A program made the position numbers and the translations under genes. 53,537 bases of DNA from positions 775,212 through 828,748 of the forward strand of contig CAAAJI010000005.1 of the NCBI GenBank assembly GCA_900642245.1, written 5' to 3'. This DNA comes from Fragilaria radians. Taxonomy: Eukaryota > Bacillariophyta > Fragilariophyceae > Fragilariales > Fragilariaceae. Every line of letters begins with the position of its first letter. Position 1 is the stretch's first letter. Shown piece by piece: positions 11,561-22,094 of this stretch. Below the pieces are notes generated by a model. The model did no database searches and was not told the origin of the DNA. It saw only the letters and a program-made list of their open reading frames with translations.

Positions 11561-12317
11561 ATGATTAATTTGAATTGTTGATTTATTGAAAAGGAACTAA
11601 AAGATCAAATTTTGATCATGCAACCACACTAGTTCAATCCGCTCTATTTCCAGAAGGCACAATGCGAATTTATGATATAATTTGGATTATTCCTAGAATT
11701 AGATTTTGCATTCTACTCTTTGAAGAGTTGGAGTGTAACCTGATTCCGAATCATTGTAGAATTGTTTTTTCGGTCCTGGAAAGTGCTGCACGTACTTTCC
11801 ATTCATGAGCAATATTATATATATTCATCCAAGTTTGCAAGAAGAATGAAATGGGCAGTTAAACATTTACTATCCAACTCAGTAGTTTAGTTGTAAGAGG
11901 AACGTTATCCAATATTTTGTTAATCCTTAACCCTTCTGCGTTACATGACAGACCTTGATCGGGTGGGACTAAAATCTCTAGCATATAGCAAATTCAACTT
12001 CGTACATCCAACATTTTAAACTTGAATGTTGCCGAGACTTTCAGTTGTGAACTGTATAATATTTAAAGCATTCGTCCTGCAAATGCTATTCAAATTTGCA
12101 TTGCAGTCCATAGCAGATAATCTAAATGCAATGCTAATTTGCAACTAAATTGAAATTCCTGCAAAAACATTTAAAATATTTATATCCATATTCCTTGAAA
12201 TTCAGGGAAAAGATCTTTCATGCTTCTTAATCTTAAGCCTAATTATAACTGGTTATAATGGCATGAATCATATGGATCAATAGTGTTGTAGCATGTTTGG
12301 GATGACTGTTACCATGT
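11561..12317. other. AT-rich region, probable decayed element flank
   Basis: No open frame of note. It contains CTTAACCCTTCTG (near 11931), also present just upstream of the second copy of the dispersed repeat (near 39106). It also holds an imperfect inverted repeat at 12091-12141 (about 15-bp arms, CAAATTTGCATTGCA against TGCAATGCTAATTTG). Confidence 0.4.
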
Positions 12318-12905
12318 TTTAATCCTTCATTTTTCTCGGTTTCTGAAACTTTCATATAAGTAAAGAGTAGATAGAATTAAAGTTAACAGAACAATTATAT
12401 TGAGTTTCCACCACCAACAACATTATTTTGATTTTTCACTACAGCTTTTATTCTAAAACAACAGCAATAATCTTTGACATTCCAATGACAGCAGTAGTAT
12501 TGACTTCAACAACAACAACAACAACACCAGGAAAAGCAAAAATATGACTCTAAGCCATTTCATAACAGGGCAAAAACTGAAATATCCACATTTACAAGTT
12601 CCTGATGTAAATACTAAATCAATGGTATAGTTTACATAATCACAGAGACAGTTCTATGATGTTGAAGATACCAATGTAATGCTAGGTCAAGTAGTAAAAC
12701 TCAAATGTTATATCATGCATCAAGCTGTATGACCTGCAAATTCTACGTTTACAAACAGCAATCAGAAAAATCCATGACATAATTGTTGTTGGAAATGTAT
12801 CGACGGAAATTCAAAGATCCACTATTCTGAATTGTTTATGAAGATCTTTGTAAAATGATTAACTCTGCGTAGCAAAGCAAGCGCCAACTACTAGTACCTA
12901 ATAAA
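12318..12905 (+). repeat. Dispersed repeat, copy A (~580 bp)
   Basis: Closely related, in the same orientation, to 39147-39722. Shared blocks in order include AATTAAAGTTAACAGAACAA, ATCACAGAGACAGTTCT, AGGTCAAGTAGTAAAACTCAAA, CGGAAATTCA and CTCTGCGTAGCAAAG, with scattered substitutions and small indels. A (CAA)n run lies near 12508-12525. By eye identity is roughly three quarters. No coding capacity is evident, so it may be a non-autonomous element or an LTR/UTR fragment. Its right edge contains a 20-nt box that recurs at 31204-31223. Confidence 0.8.
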
Positions 12906-14599
12906 GAATGATTATTGCTCATAACTTTATAAAGTTTTTAGATAACGCAGTATCTTTTATTCAATACGTGTCACAATCGATAAATTGAAAATTTGGGGAT
13001 AAGGTCGAAAATATGTTAACTCAAAAGACTCCACCCCCTGTTCTTTCCAGAAGTGAAATTAAGTGAGCTGTTATTTCGGAGGAGGCAAAAAATTCAAGTT
13101 CATATTATATTTGTCGAACAAAATTGGCTTTGACGTGAAGTTAACAACCTGGCAAAAAGGATGTGATAACAAATCAACTGGCGCATGAAATCGAAATTAG
13201 AAACAAGATACAATTAAATTCTATAAAAGTCGAGAAGAAAATAACTCCATCATTTTACCCGAAAAGCATCAATCAGGAGACTTACAAAAGGCATATGAAG
13301 AATTTTTCCACAGGGCTGAAGATATTGCATGAACGTTTCGTTATAGCAAAGGGAACTTGGAATAAACCATAGGTTCGGTTTAATGTTTTTAGATTACTCG
13401 TTAGATTTAGAGAATTTGAATTATTCAATAGTGAGTTAGTCAGTGAGAAATAAGCTAAATTTAGGGGTCACCACTTTTTGTTCGACTTTATGCTCCACTG
13501 GTGCGAATTATCAATAGCTCACGAATAAATCACCGCATAGCACAATGCTACCTGAATCCAAAAATGAACCGGCAAACTTCCTTCCCTGGTGTTTGGGCCC
13601 TAGTTATAAAGTATGACTTAATTTTTATCTACTTGTTGGATTCCTTGACTAGTCATCCTATAATCTGATACCTGCAAAACCTCTAAACGTTGAGACATTT
13701 GTTCTCATACCAAGAGTAGAGAATCTTCCAAAACCCCTTCATTCTAAAATGACATGGTTTTCATTTTTTTCCTTTCTAGCGTAAAACATCACTAAGCTAG
13801 GCCTTAACTTATTTCATAGCCTGCACAAGTTTGGACGCATCATTATGGAAGCGTCTGAGGCAATTCAAATTACCACTGATATTCTTACATTTCTCCATGG
13901 GAACATTATCGTGGATAGATGTTGAGCATCTAGATCTTACTTGATCTGGTAATGACCCAAATAAAAATTTGAAGTAGAGGCTGAGATTTAACCTTTCATT
14001 GATCTGACATAGTTCTGGGAGTAAAAATGAGTAATGTTTCAATAACAGGCTAAGTTTTCTGATACCAGACACGTGTTTTGTGTCTCTTTTTTTTCTTCGG
14101 AAGCGTCCTAATAATCTTTACCATATGTCACTGTTGTATCATTTATACTTTCGATTCAGTGACTATTTTATCTCTATAATCAGTTGCAACATTCAACTTC
14201 ATTTCGGGTAGATTCTTTACTCCTGTGCTTCTACAGCTCTCATATCCATTAGTATATTCATCTTTGTTCCTAGACTGAATTCAGGTTGAATACCTGATCC
14301 TGGGTGTCCATTCACTTGCTTGAAGTGTATCTCTTGTGACTTTATTTGTTTGATTGCGAATTTAAGGGGGAACGGTTATTGCTTGGTCGTGAGTGTTGCA
14401 GCGCATTCAACCGATGAAAAACAACAATGCTATCGCAGAAGAGGGTGATCGTAGCCACGTTCGGACCACTTTTCATCAATATCATCACACCTCTACAGCC
14501 TTTCAATTCTGGCCTAAAATAGACCTTGTGGTTGATTAATTCTTTTCCTCAAGGATATGTGATTACTGCAGCCCAGTTTCCTTTCTGAGCCACACAGAT
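12906..14599. other. Gene-poor AT-rich region
   Basis: No gene recognised. A 69-codon plus-strand frame (13163-13372) and an 87-codon minus-strand frame (13809-14072) are open but match no motif I know. They sit among decayed element sequence and are more likely chance or relic than gene. Confidence 0.4.
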
Positions 14600-15640
14600 G
14601 CTTCTGTTACGACAAGGTTTATTTCAATTTCCAAAACATTTTCCCCTAGGTTTCCTTCTTTCTTTTCCTTTTGCCTTGAGATTAATTCCATAAGTGGTTA
14701 CTAGATGATTAGTTCGAATATAAAAACTTTCTGAGTCCAAGTAATATGGATACTTTTGTCTGCTAAGATTTGATGGAACCATCCCTCCTTTTTGGTTCGC
14801 TGATTTAATTCCTCGCGCCATAATGACCAATTTCTTGTTGGTGGAGCATTTTGGATACCCTTTGTGCTTGTAAAATTGATCCCTCTTGGTTGAGTACTAT
14901 CCATTTCCTGTCCAATGTACTATCCATCTGCATCCGATAATTCTCATCACATTAAGAGAGAGAGGACAGTAAGTTTCTCATTTTATTTTTGTTGTGCTCA
15001 AGTTGCTTCGATGCAATAGGATCATGAAATATTCATATTCTTGAAAGGAGGTGTCTGACTCTCTTTTGTTATATGCGCTCTCCTTCACTGCCTATACCTA
15101 TACGTAGTCAAAGGTGCCAGGATGCAACTTTCTTTAATCATTGTCTTCATTGCTTTCACGTCAACACTCCTGACTTCTAGGCCAAAGGCACTAATTACTA
15201 CTGTTCCAGCTTGAGTCTGGATTTTCATTGTAATTTGATGGATCCAAAAATTAGGGAGTTCCTTTTTTTATAGGTATCTTTAGCAACTCATGTAAACTTT
15301 GACTGGTCATTGTTGCTGGGTAAATGGTCATAAAACCTAAAACCTTAGGATCCCATTATTCCTCTTGCCATTCATGGGTGGCAATGATAACATAATTCAT
15401 ACAAAGGATTATTTAACTTTGAAATTTTTCTTGAGTATCTTAACATTACTTTCTCCTCAAAAGCAATGAATAACCGTACTTTTACTTTAGAACCTTCATT
15501 ACGTCCTTTATTTATGACGTTCATTGTAAAAGAGTTGTTGTAAGCTTTTTCAGCTATAGCTGGAAAAAGAGATACCTTCAATTTCTGTCCACCTTTGTTC
15601 AGAGCTGTCACGCCTTCATCCATTCAAGTCAAAATCAATT
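14600..15640 (-). mobile_element. Possible decayed retroelement on minus strand (unidentified)
   Basis: Several minus-strand open stretches of 60-85 codons lie in series: 15372-15623, ~15090-15250, 14701-14904 and 14624-14830, separated by stops and frame shifts. One contains YYLDSESFYIRTNHLVTTYG, vaguely like the protease-region LDS motif of copia-type elements. The arrangement looks like an old broken gene, but there is no decisive domain. It could also be a host pseudogene. Confidence 0.25.
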
Positions 15641-16505
15641 GGAGTTGAAAACATGCAACATATATTATGATTTTTTTGAACCTCCATAAACTCTATCTTT
15701 AAGGCAAATTTAGACTGTTTCTTTTGTTGCTTCAGGGGAGTCCTCTTAGGTGTCTCAATTGACCACTCATTGTTTGACATGGTGCTTGATCGACTTTGCC
15801 GCGCTTAAAACGGTAGAAGATCAGTCAAATTCCAATTAAAAATGTGTCCGGAAACAAGCTTAATTGTGGTGGGGTGAATGTGGAAACAACAGATGGGTCG
15901 AGCACACGTTTATCTTTTACATTCATTGTCGCTGTACAGCCACAAATAGTGTGATCACAGTGTATCGAGAGTTGTGCAAGGTTCAACTACTAGAGATTCA
16001 AGTGATTTTGCTAAGTTAATACTCTTTATTTGAGAGTAATTATATAGTGGTGTAAGCACACATTGTATTTTATTGAATTTGATTTAGGAAATACTTTGGG
16101 TTGGACATAATTGTCCACATTCCAGCAGATATGAATGACTCCATGGAACAAAAAAAAGTTCGATAATTACATATGGCAGAAGAAAATGGAGTCATTTAAA
16201 GCTCTGTCTTAGCGATTGTCTTAATCACTTATTTAGAACGATCTTCCGGCCTTCTTCAAGCTACTGAATCCTACCCATTTATCAGTGCAACATTGAAGGA
16301 TTTTACGATTAGATGAATCCATACATTCAGTTGAATTTCTACGTGTCTAAGAGTCGAAAACCTTGAATTTGGTATGTTGAGTTTGAACTTGAACTTGCAT
16401 TTCATTTATTATCTGTACCTTTTTTACCCATTCATTGTTCATGGCTCAATTTTGAGAAAAGCGACTCTTTTTTGCCTATTTTTTAAATCGGCAATCATTG
16501 TCATC
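15641..16505. other. Upstream region of the bZIP gene
   Basis: No gene recognised. From 16374 a frame is open without a stop into the bZIP gene and would encode a hydrophobic leader (LHFIYYLYLFYPFIVHGS). I read it as 5' leader, not protein. The promoter of the bZIP gene should lie here; no element is distinctive. Confidence 0.45.
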
Positions 16506-17089
16506 ATGGAGAATGGGAAAGGATCTCATTTATGCGATGAAGAAAGGAAGGAACGTAGGCGTGCAGCTAATCGAAAGTCGGCTCGTAAAAGCCGTTTCAA
16601 GGAAAACATTTTATTGGATGAACTTCAAAAAACCGTATCACAACTATCCAAGCAAAACGATGATTTGAGAGCCGACAACGACTCTTTCAAGCGTGAACTG
16701 ATGCTTCTTCGTAGTTTAATAGAAAGAGAATTTCCGAATCAGTTATCTATGGTAAAGTGTATTAAGTTCTGCGTACCGACTGTGAATAGTTGAGTTGTAT
16801 GTCACTTTTCCTCAACTCACATTGCAAAATCTTTCAATAGCCAAAGCAGACAATTTCGAACTTTGCTGGATCGTTGGATCGTGGGATTTTCTGCAACTCG
16901 ATTGGATTACAGTGCAATGATCACGGAATTCGTCAGTTACTAGATGAAAATGGATGCATGAGTTCGTTTTCTTTCAGGCCCATCGAAAACTCAGGAACGA
17001 GAAATTCAATCGACACATCAAATGATTCTATGGCTTCTGCGGAACGTCTTTTCCAGGCATCACAGCCCTCAATATTTGAACCGATATAA
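16506..17089 (+). CDS. Small bZIP transcription factor, two exons
   Basis: Sequence-specific DNA-binding protein, expected nuclear and dimeric. Exon 1 is 16506-16751 and exon 2 is 16841-17089. The 89-nt intron (GTAAAG...CAATAG) lies in phase 0, giving about 164 residues. The basic region ERRRAANRKSARKSRFK has the canonical N-x7-R spacing, with a leucine-zipper heptad run after it (LLDELQKTVSQLSKQNDDLR). The second exon encodes a Ser/Asn-rich tail with no domain. The start was chosen at the Met just before the acidic-basic segment (MENGKGSH). An in-frame ATG at 16374 would add 44 mostly hydrophobic residues, and would tether the factor to a membrane if used. The first-exon frame runs on past the donor for only 14 codons before a stop. 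Confidence 0.8.
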
Positions 17090-17708
17090 GTAAATCGAAC
17101 TTGCTATTGAATGATGTAACCTGATTTTCTGCAAAATTATGGTTTCGTACTTCTAATGTTACATAGAGAAGGTCTTTATCATAAATCAAGCCAAATTTGA
17201 TTTCTATTCGTTGATGAGATGTATGTTTTTTTCAAGGAAATATATAAAAATTCCAAAGTTACATGATCGTGTTAGATTTGCCTCGATGACCTTTTTTCAT
17301 CCTCAGCTGAAATAAATGTCAAGGTTGACCCAATCTGTAAAAAGAATGCCCTCAGATAGAGGATTGAAGCGATAGCCTTTCCAAGTGATGATTAATTTGA
17401 CTTGCATGCCAACGCTAAGCGGAATCACTTCACTTGACAGCTTATTTCTTATCAGGCAATTTTGTCATTCTATGCCACGACTTTTGCTACAGTCAGGAAT
17501 TTACTCCAATATTAGAAGGCGAATCTCAACGGCCAAGATGTCAAATAATTCGAATCAAAAGACATAAACCTCAAGAAACTACAAAATACGAGAAAAAAAA
17601 TTAAAATTTGCATTGCTCTAAAGTTCAAAATATCAAGCCTTTAGATACTCCCATTATCTAGATGCAAAGATCTTCATGAAAAGAAATGAACTAGAGATAT
17701 ATGATGAC
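17090..17708. other. Intergenic spacer between convergent genes
   Basis: 3' flanks of the bZIP (+) and TLDc (-) genes. AT-rich, with a 60-codon frame at 17385-17567 that has no recognisable motif. No RNA gene or repeat seen. Confidence 0.5.
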
Positions 17709-18580
17709 TCAGAAGAAAGGCCATATATTCAATTTAGTCTTTTCCTTCCGTAATTCAGCATTTACATACACCTCGAGTTCCACTAACTGAAAACGACCTC
17801 GTACAGGCCAACCAGGAAGAGCTCGATAAGCATAACCTAATGATGATGAGCCTTCCTTGAGATTTCCTGCATTGATTGATACATCTTCCATGCTTGGCCC
17901 TGCAAATCCACCTAAAACTGCTGCCTTGGGGGATCCGATTTGAAGATCGGCGGCTCCAAAACAGGGACCTCCAGTAGCAAAGTCAAAAATTGCAGCATTT
18001 CCTGAGAAAAAGTGTAATGAGTTTGGAAGTGATGTTAAATAACCAAATGAATTGAAATTAGAGGAGCGTAGTATAGTCAAAATTGCATAATTGTAAGGTT
18101 ATCTCACCTCCTTGAAGTATAGGGGGTTTTCACAATTTTTTTCGCCCCTTTAGAATACCAGAGAAAAGCGGAGTTGCTGTTGAAATAATCGTCAGTGGAT
18201 CTCCAACCAAGTGGATTAAATCCACCAAATAAAGCACCGCTTCGAGACAGCGCTACCACGAGTCCCGAACCAAGATCGTCAACTGCGTCATGAAAATCAG
18301 TTGCAGACCAACCATTCTGGGTGGCCTTATACACACATTGAAGCGATTTTCCTTGCAGTGATGTCGTCTGAAGAATATCTTTTAGAGATTCCTCATCCAG
18401 TAAGGCTTGTGGAGGAAGACCAGTTATGACGGAAAAGAAATTTCGGGAAAGATTCAATGAAGAACGCTTTCTTCCGTCATTGTTTGACCTTACGGAAAAT
18501 CCTTCGCCAATTCTTGCGAGTATGAGAAAGAGTACGAGAATTAGATTCATCTGCAGGATGACTAACCACCGGAAATACAT
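17709..18580 (-). CDS. TLDc-domain protein with signal peptide, two exons, frame break at the junction
   Basis: TLDc-domain protein, a fold linked in animals to oxidative-stress resistance and V-ATPase binding; its role in algae is not established. Exon 1 encodes a signal peptide (MNLILVLFLILARIGEGFS, start at 18550; an upstream in-frame ATG exists at 18580). It is followed by a short polar spacer and the TLDc core: LLDEESLKDILQ, GWSATDFHDAVDDLGSG and ALFGGFNPLGWRSTDDYFNS. Exon 2 continues with AAIFDFATGGPCFGAADLQIG and ends LGYAYRALPGWPVRGRF. On the minus strand the only plausible donor is GGAG|GTGAGA at about 18107 and the only AG acceptor is TTTCTCAG near 18003-18004. Splicing these is one base out of frame. 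The exon just before the donor has a five-base homopolymer (G5 on the plus strand, 18122-18126), so a one-base sequencing error or real mutation is likely. GFS after the signal peptide may indicate plastid import. Confidence 0.72.
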
Positions 18581-19214
18581 ATCGTTTCAATCCAGATCGA
18601 AAGTTAATTTTTTCAGAGTTCACAGCACGAGCTGTAAGGGTGATATGAATTCTCCAAGTTAATCTTACAGACTTCTCATTCAAAAATGTGTTTTTTCCTT
18701 ATGTATCCGTCGGAGTATTGCCTAGTGTCGAACATTTATTCCCAATACGAACATCTTTTGACTTCAACACTCTAATACAACTTACCTGGTAAAACTTTGA
18801 TCAGCATTCTTCAGATATGAGGGGGTTATGCAGTGAAACACATCATAACTTGAAAAAGTTCCATATCAAATTGGCAAGTTATGGTTGGAAAATATTTTTA
18901 ATTTGAACTCACTTTCAATGAAAGAACTATCAAGTATTCATTGCTGCTTCTAATGCAGAGCTCTCTACTAAACCTTGAACCGTATTAAAACTTAAATGAA
19001 ATTTGTTAAATATATTAATTAATGTATTATGGAATAAATGGAGACAAAATGTTTGCAACTGTAGTAGCCAAATAAAAACATAAACTGCAATGAAAAACTG
19101 GTAGAAGCAACGCTTATCCAACTGATCAAAAGTGATGCTGAATATTTATACGGATGATGCACGCTTCAAACATCTCGTTTATTCAATTGAAATCACCAAT
19201 AGAAACTTGCTATG
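18581..19214. other. Intergenic region 5' of the TLDc gene
   Basis: Promoter side of the TLDc gene and AT-rich sequence up to the assembly gap. No gene or repeat recognised. Confidence 0.5.
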
Positions 19215-19628
19215 NNNNNNNNNNNNNNNNNNNNNNNNNNNNNNNNNNNNNNNNNNNNNNNNNNNNNNNNNNNNNNNNNNNNNNNNNNNNNNNNNNNNNN
19301 NNNNNNNNNNNNNNNNNNNNNNNNNNNNNNNNNNNNNNNNNNNNNNNNNNNNNNNNNNNNNNNNNNNNNNNNNNNNNNNNNNNNNNNNNNNNNNNNNNNN
19401 NNNNNNNNNNNNNNNNNNNNNNNNNNNNNNNNNNNNNNNNNNNNNNNNNNNNNNNNNNNNNNNNNNNNNNNNNNNNNNNNNNNNNNNNNNNNNNNNNNNN
19501 NNNNNNNNNNNNNNNNNNNNNNNNNNNNNNNNNNNNNNNNNNNNNNNNNNNNNNNNNNNNNNNNNNNNNNNNNNNNNNNNNNNNNNNNNNNNNNNNNNNN
19601 NNNNNNNNNNNNNNNNNNNNNNNNNNNN
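19215..19628. other. Assembly gap (414 N)
   Basis: Run of 414 N. Apparent open frames across it are artefacts. No gene is visible at either edge, so no evident gene is interrupted; a repeat could be hidden here. Confidence 0.99.
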
Positions 19629-21995
19629 AAATCCCTGAAGACTTGTGAACTAAAGAAGTTTATAACTATTCTTAGAATACCTGAATGCAATAATTTTGGA
19701 TCTCGTATATTAAAGTGAAGGAATCAGCCAATAGGGAATGCTGATAAATTCATCATAAGAATTAACTCGAGTTAAATTACCATCCGTAGCTAGTGGTGTA
19801 GGGGCGGTTCAATTGCGTCATACGGTAGTATTTTTGACACTCGTATTCCGAAGACAGTGTGACAATAAGGGATAAATATTTGGAAAAGGAATTTTAGTCA
19901 TTGTTGAACCATTGAATACGTCAATTGTTTAACATGGGTTGAATCAAATAGACCTCCATGTTACTTATCATTTGATTGAGTATACGCTAGGATTTCTTTA
20001 ACACATACTACTTACTGGATTCTTACTTCCGGTAAATAAAATTTAGGAGGTAAAGTAAATAACAAGGCTGCTACGACATTTACATACAACGTCATATTGT
20101 TGAATGAATGAAAACGTCAAAAAAGTGAAGATAAAAAAGCAAATAAGACTAAATCAATTAGAGATCGGCATTTTAGCAAGGTCTCCAAATCAGAATGAAA
20201 CATTAAGAAAGTTCTGCACGAGGGGATATAGACTCTAAGAAGAAACGGAGTGACCACATGTTAAATGCACAAATATGTAACATAGGGAGTTTGATCTTTG
20301 CCTAACTCCAAATGAAAAAAATACTATCGCTGCAAATGTAAGCCCTACATCCCGTAATAATTGTATGACCCCCAAAAAACTATGACATTAGGACTTTGGA
20401 CGGGGTTGCGGATACGTGTATTTTTGGAAAGGGTTGGGATTTCTTATCAGTAACAACTCTAGGGGGGGGGGGGCATTATTGTGGGTTTCGATCATGACAC
20501 TGCAATCAAGAAAATTCTTCTTATACTCAATTCACTTACTGAAATTGATCTTCATGGTGCTTCTCTTGTTTTTGGTAAGTAATAAAGGAATCTTTAACTA
20601 ATCCGTAAATCATTAACTTTTTCAGAACTATAGTGCAAGGATTTGGTGTTCAAATTGATTCTAAATCACATAGACATGGAGGGAAACAACAATCGATCAT
20701 AGGTGAAGATAAGGATAAAGTGAATATTTCGCTAGGAATTGTAGGGAATTTAACGCTTACCAATATCCAAGGAAATAGTATCTGTAAAACGTTTCCACTT
20801 GGCTCAGGTAGACACTCATGTGACTCCTTCAACAATTTCTGGTTGAGTGACTGATAAATTTTATCACCGAAAGGTAATCAGCTATGGAAAACTTAGTTCC
20901 AATCAAAACCATGAAATATAGTAGCTAAATTGTATGTCCTTCTGAAACTGGCTTGAAGGTAATTGTAAACCCTACACTTTAATGCGGAAAATAATCTTTG
21001 ATCTGTCAAAATGCTAAACCATGCAAAATTGCAGGATAACGAAACAATTCATAGCAAAACTATACTTTAAAAGTTGTCCCCATGTTTTGCATTTAGATAC
21101 TATGCGGAGATCAGACACACACTTCCAATTCCCTCAAAGATATCATCATACATCATTTACAGATTTTGCGGCATAAATGGCTAAATGCAAGAAAAGGTTG
21201 AGTACTACTGGTAAGAATCAGGCAGAATTAAGCTGTGCCAAGAATCAAAGGGAGATTGCATTTCTCAACTGTTGATGACTAATGAGTTTGTTATTTGTCA
21301 TTTGTTTATGTATAATGGAGTTCATCAAGCTCTATTCTTGGATTCAACTTAAAGTTTTCCGGAAATATTAGAAAAAGCATGTATATGCTATATAGATAAT
21401 GTAGGACACTCAAGGATGACTCAGATACCATTTACAAAGGAGTGTCTTGATATCAGCTACAGATGCGACACAAAGAAAAAAAGAAAGAAAGAAGTATGAT
21501 TTTATTAGATATGTAGGGGGGAATTATTTTGCTTGATACTACGAGCATCTAAAGAAGTAGGTGCCACTGCATCACCTAGACCCAGATCAAATTCAAATCC
21601 TAAAAAACGTGCAGAAATTTCTGCACAAGACAGAAAGGCATCTATTGCGAATCACAATCGTAATATCACGTGTAACGTGTTTCCAATCAATAATGTGGAA
21701 AGTTTCAAGACTCTAGCATATAGATCACCTTGTTGTATGAAAACATAGATATAAGGAACTCTGAACTTTAGATTTATTACACTGTCATTAGTGATAATAA
21801 ATATCAGTTTTACTACCTAAACAGGATGCTGATAAGCCATGGCAAGTCATAGAATACTCTATAGACAGGGTAGGAAATGGTGATATTTAACATCATCTCT
21901 TAGTCCAATGGACCGATATGAACAAGGCAAAACAATTGACTGCCTTTATGCACTAAGTCTCAATGCTCCATTGCCAGTCTTATTTTTACCAAAAT
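19629..21995. other. Gene-poor region with G12 run and possible relics
   Basis: No host gene recognised. A G homopolymer of 12 lies at 20462-20473. A 73-codon plus-strand frame at 20633-20854 contains QIDSKSHRHGGKQQ. This faintly resembles a HGGxQ segment I recall downstream of the protease region in diatom Pol polyproteins, so it may be retroelement debris. A Lys/Ser/Pro-rich 71-codon frame at 21533-21748 is unidentified. Confidence 0.35.
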
Positions 21996-22094
21996 ATGAG
22001 TGAAGAATACAATCCGGAAGTAGATGATTCATCTCTATACCATGATGAAGATCAAGCAAAACTAAGGTTCATGATTGGTTGCTGCAAAACATAG
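21996..22094 (+). mobile_element. Ty1/copia Pol fragment (reverse transcriptase C-terminal side)
   Basis: A 32-codon stretch reads as the segment of copia Pol between the reverse transcriptase and RNase H. It has the acidic spacer NPEVDDSSLYHDED followed by a F-M-I-G-C block, the counterpart of the conserved YRSLIGSLLYL region. The frame stops directly after it, and no RNase H follows in the next few hundred bases. It is a short dead fragment, possibly of the same family as the relics at 11.1 and 41 kb. Confidence 0.5.

Noticed and set aside
19132..19718. Open frames of ~165 codons around 19.2-19.7 kb
   Set aside because: They are created by the run of N and carry no sequence information.
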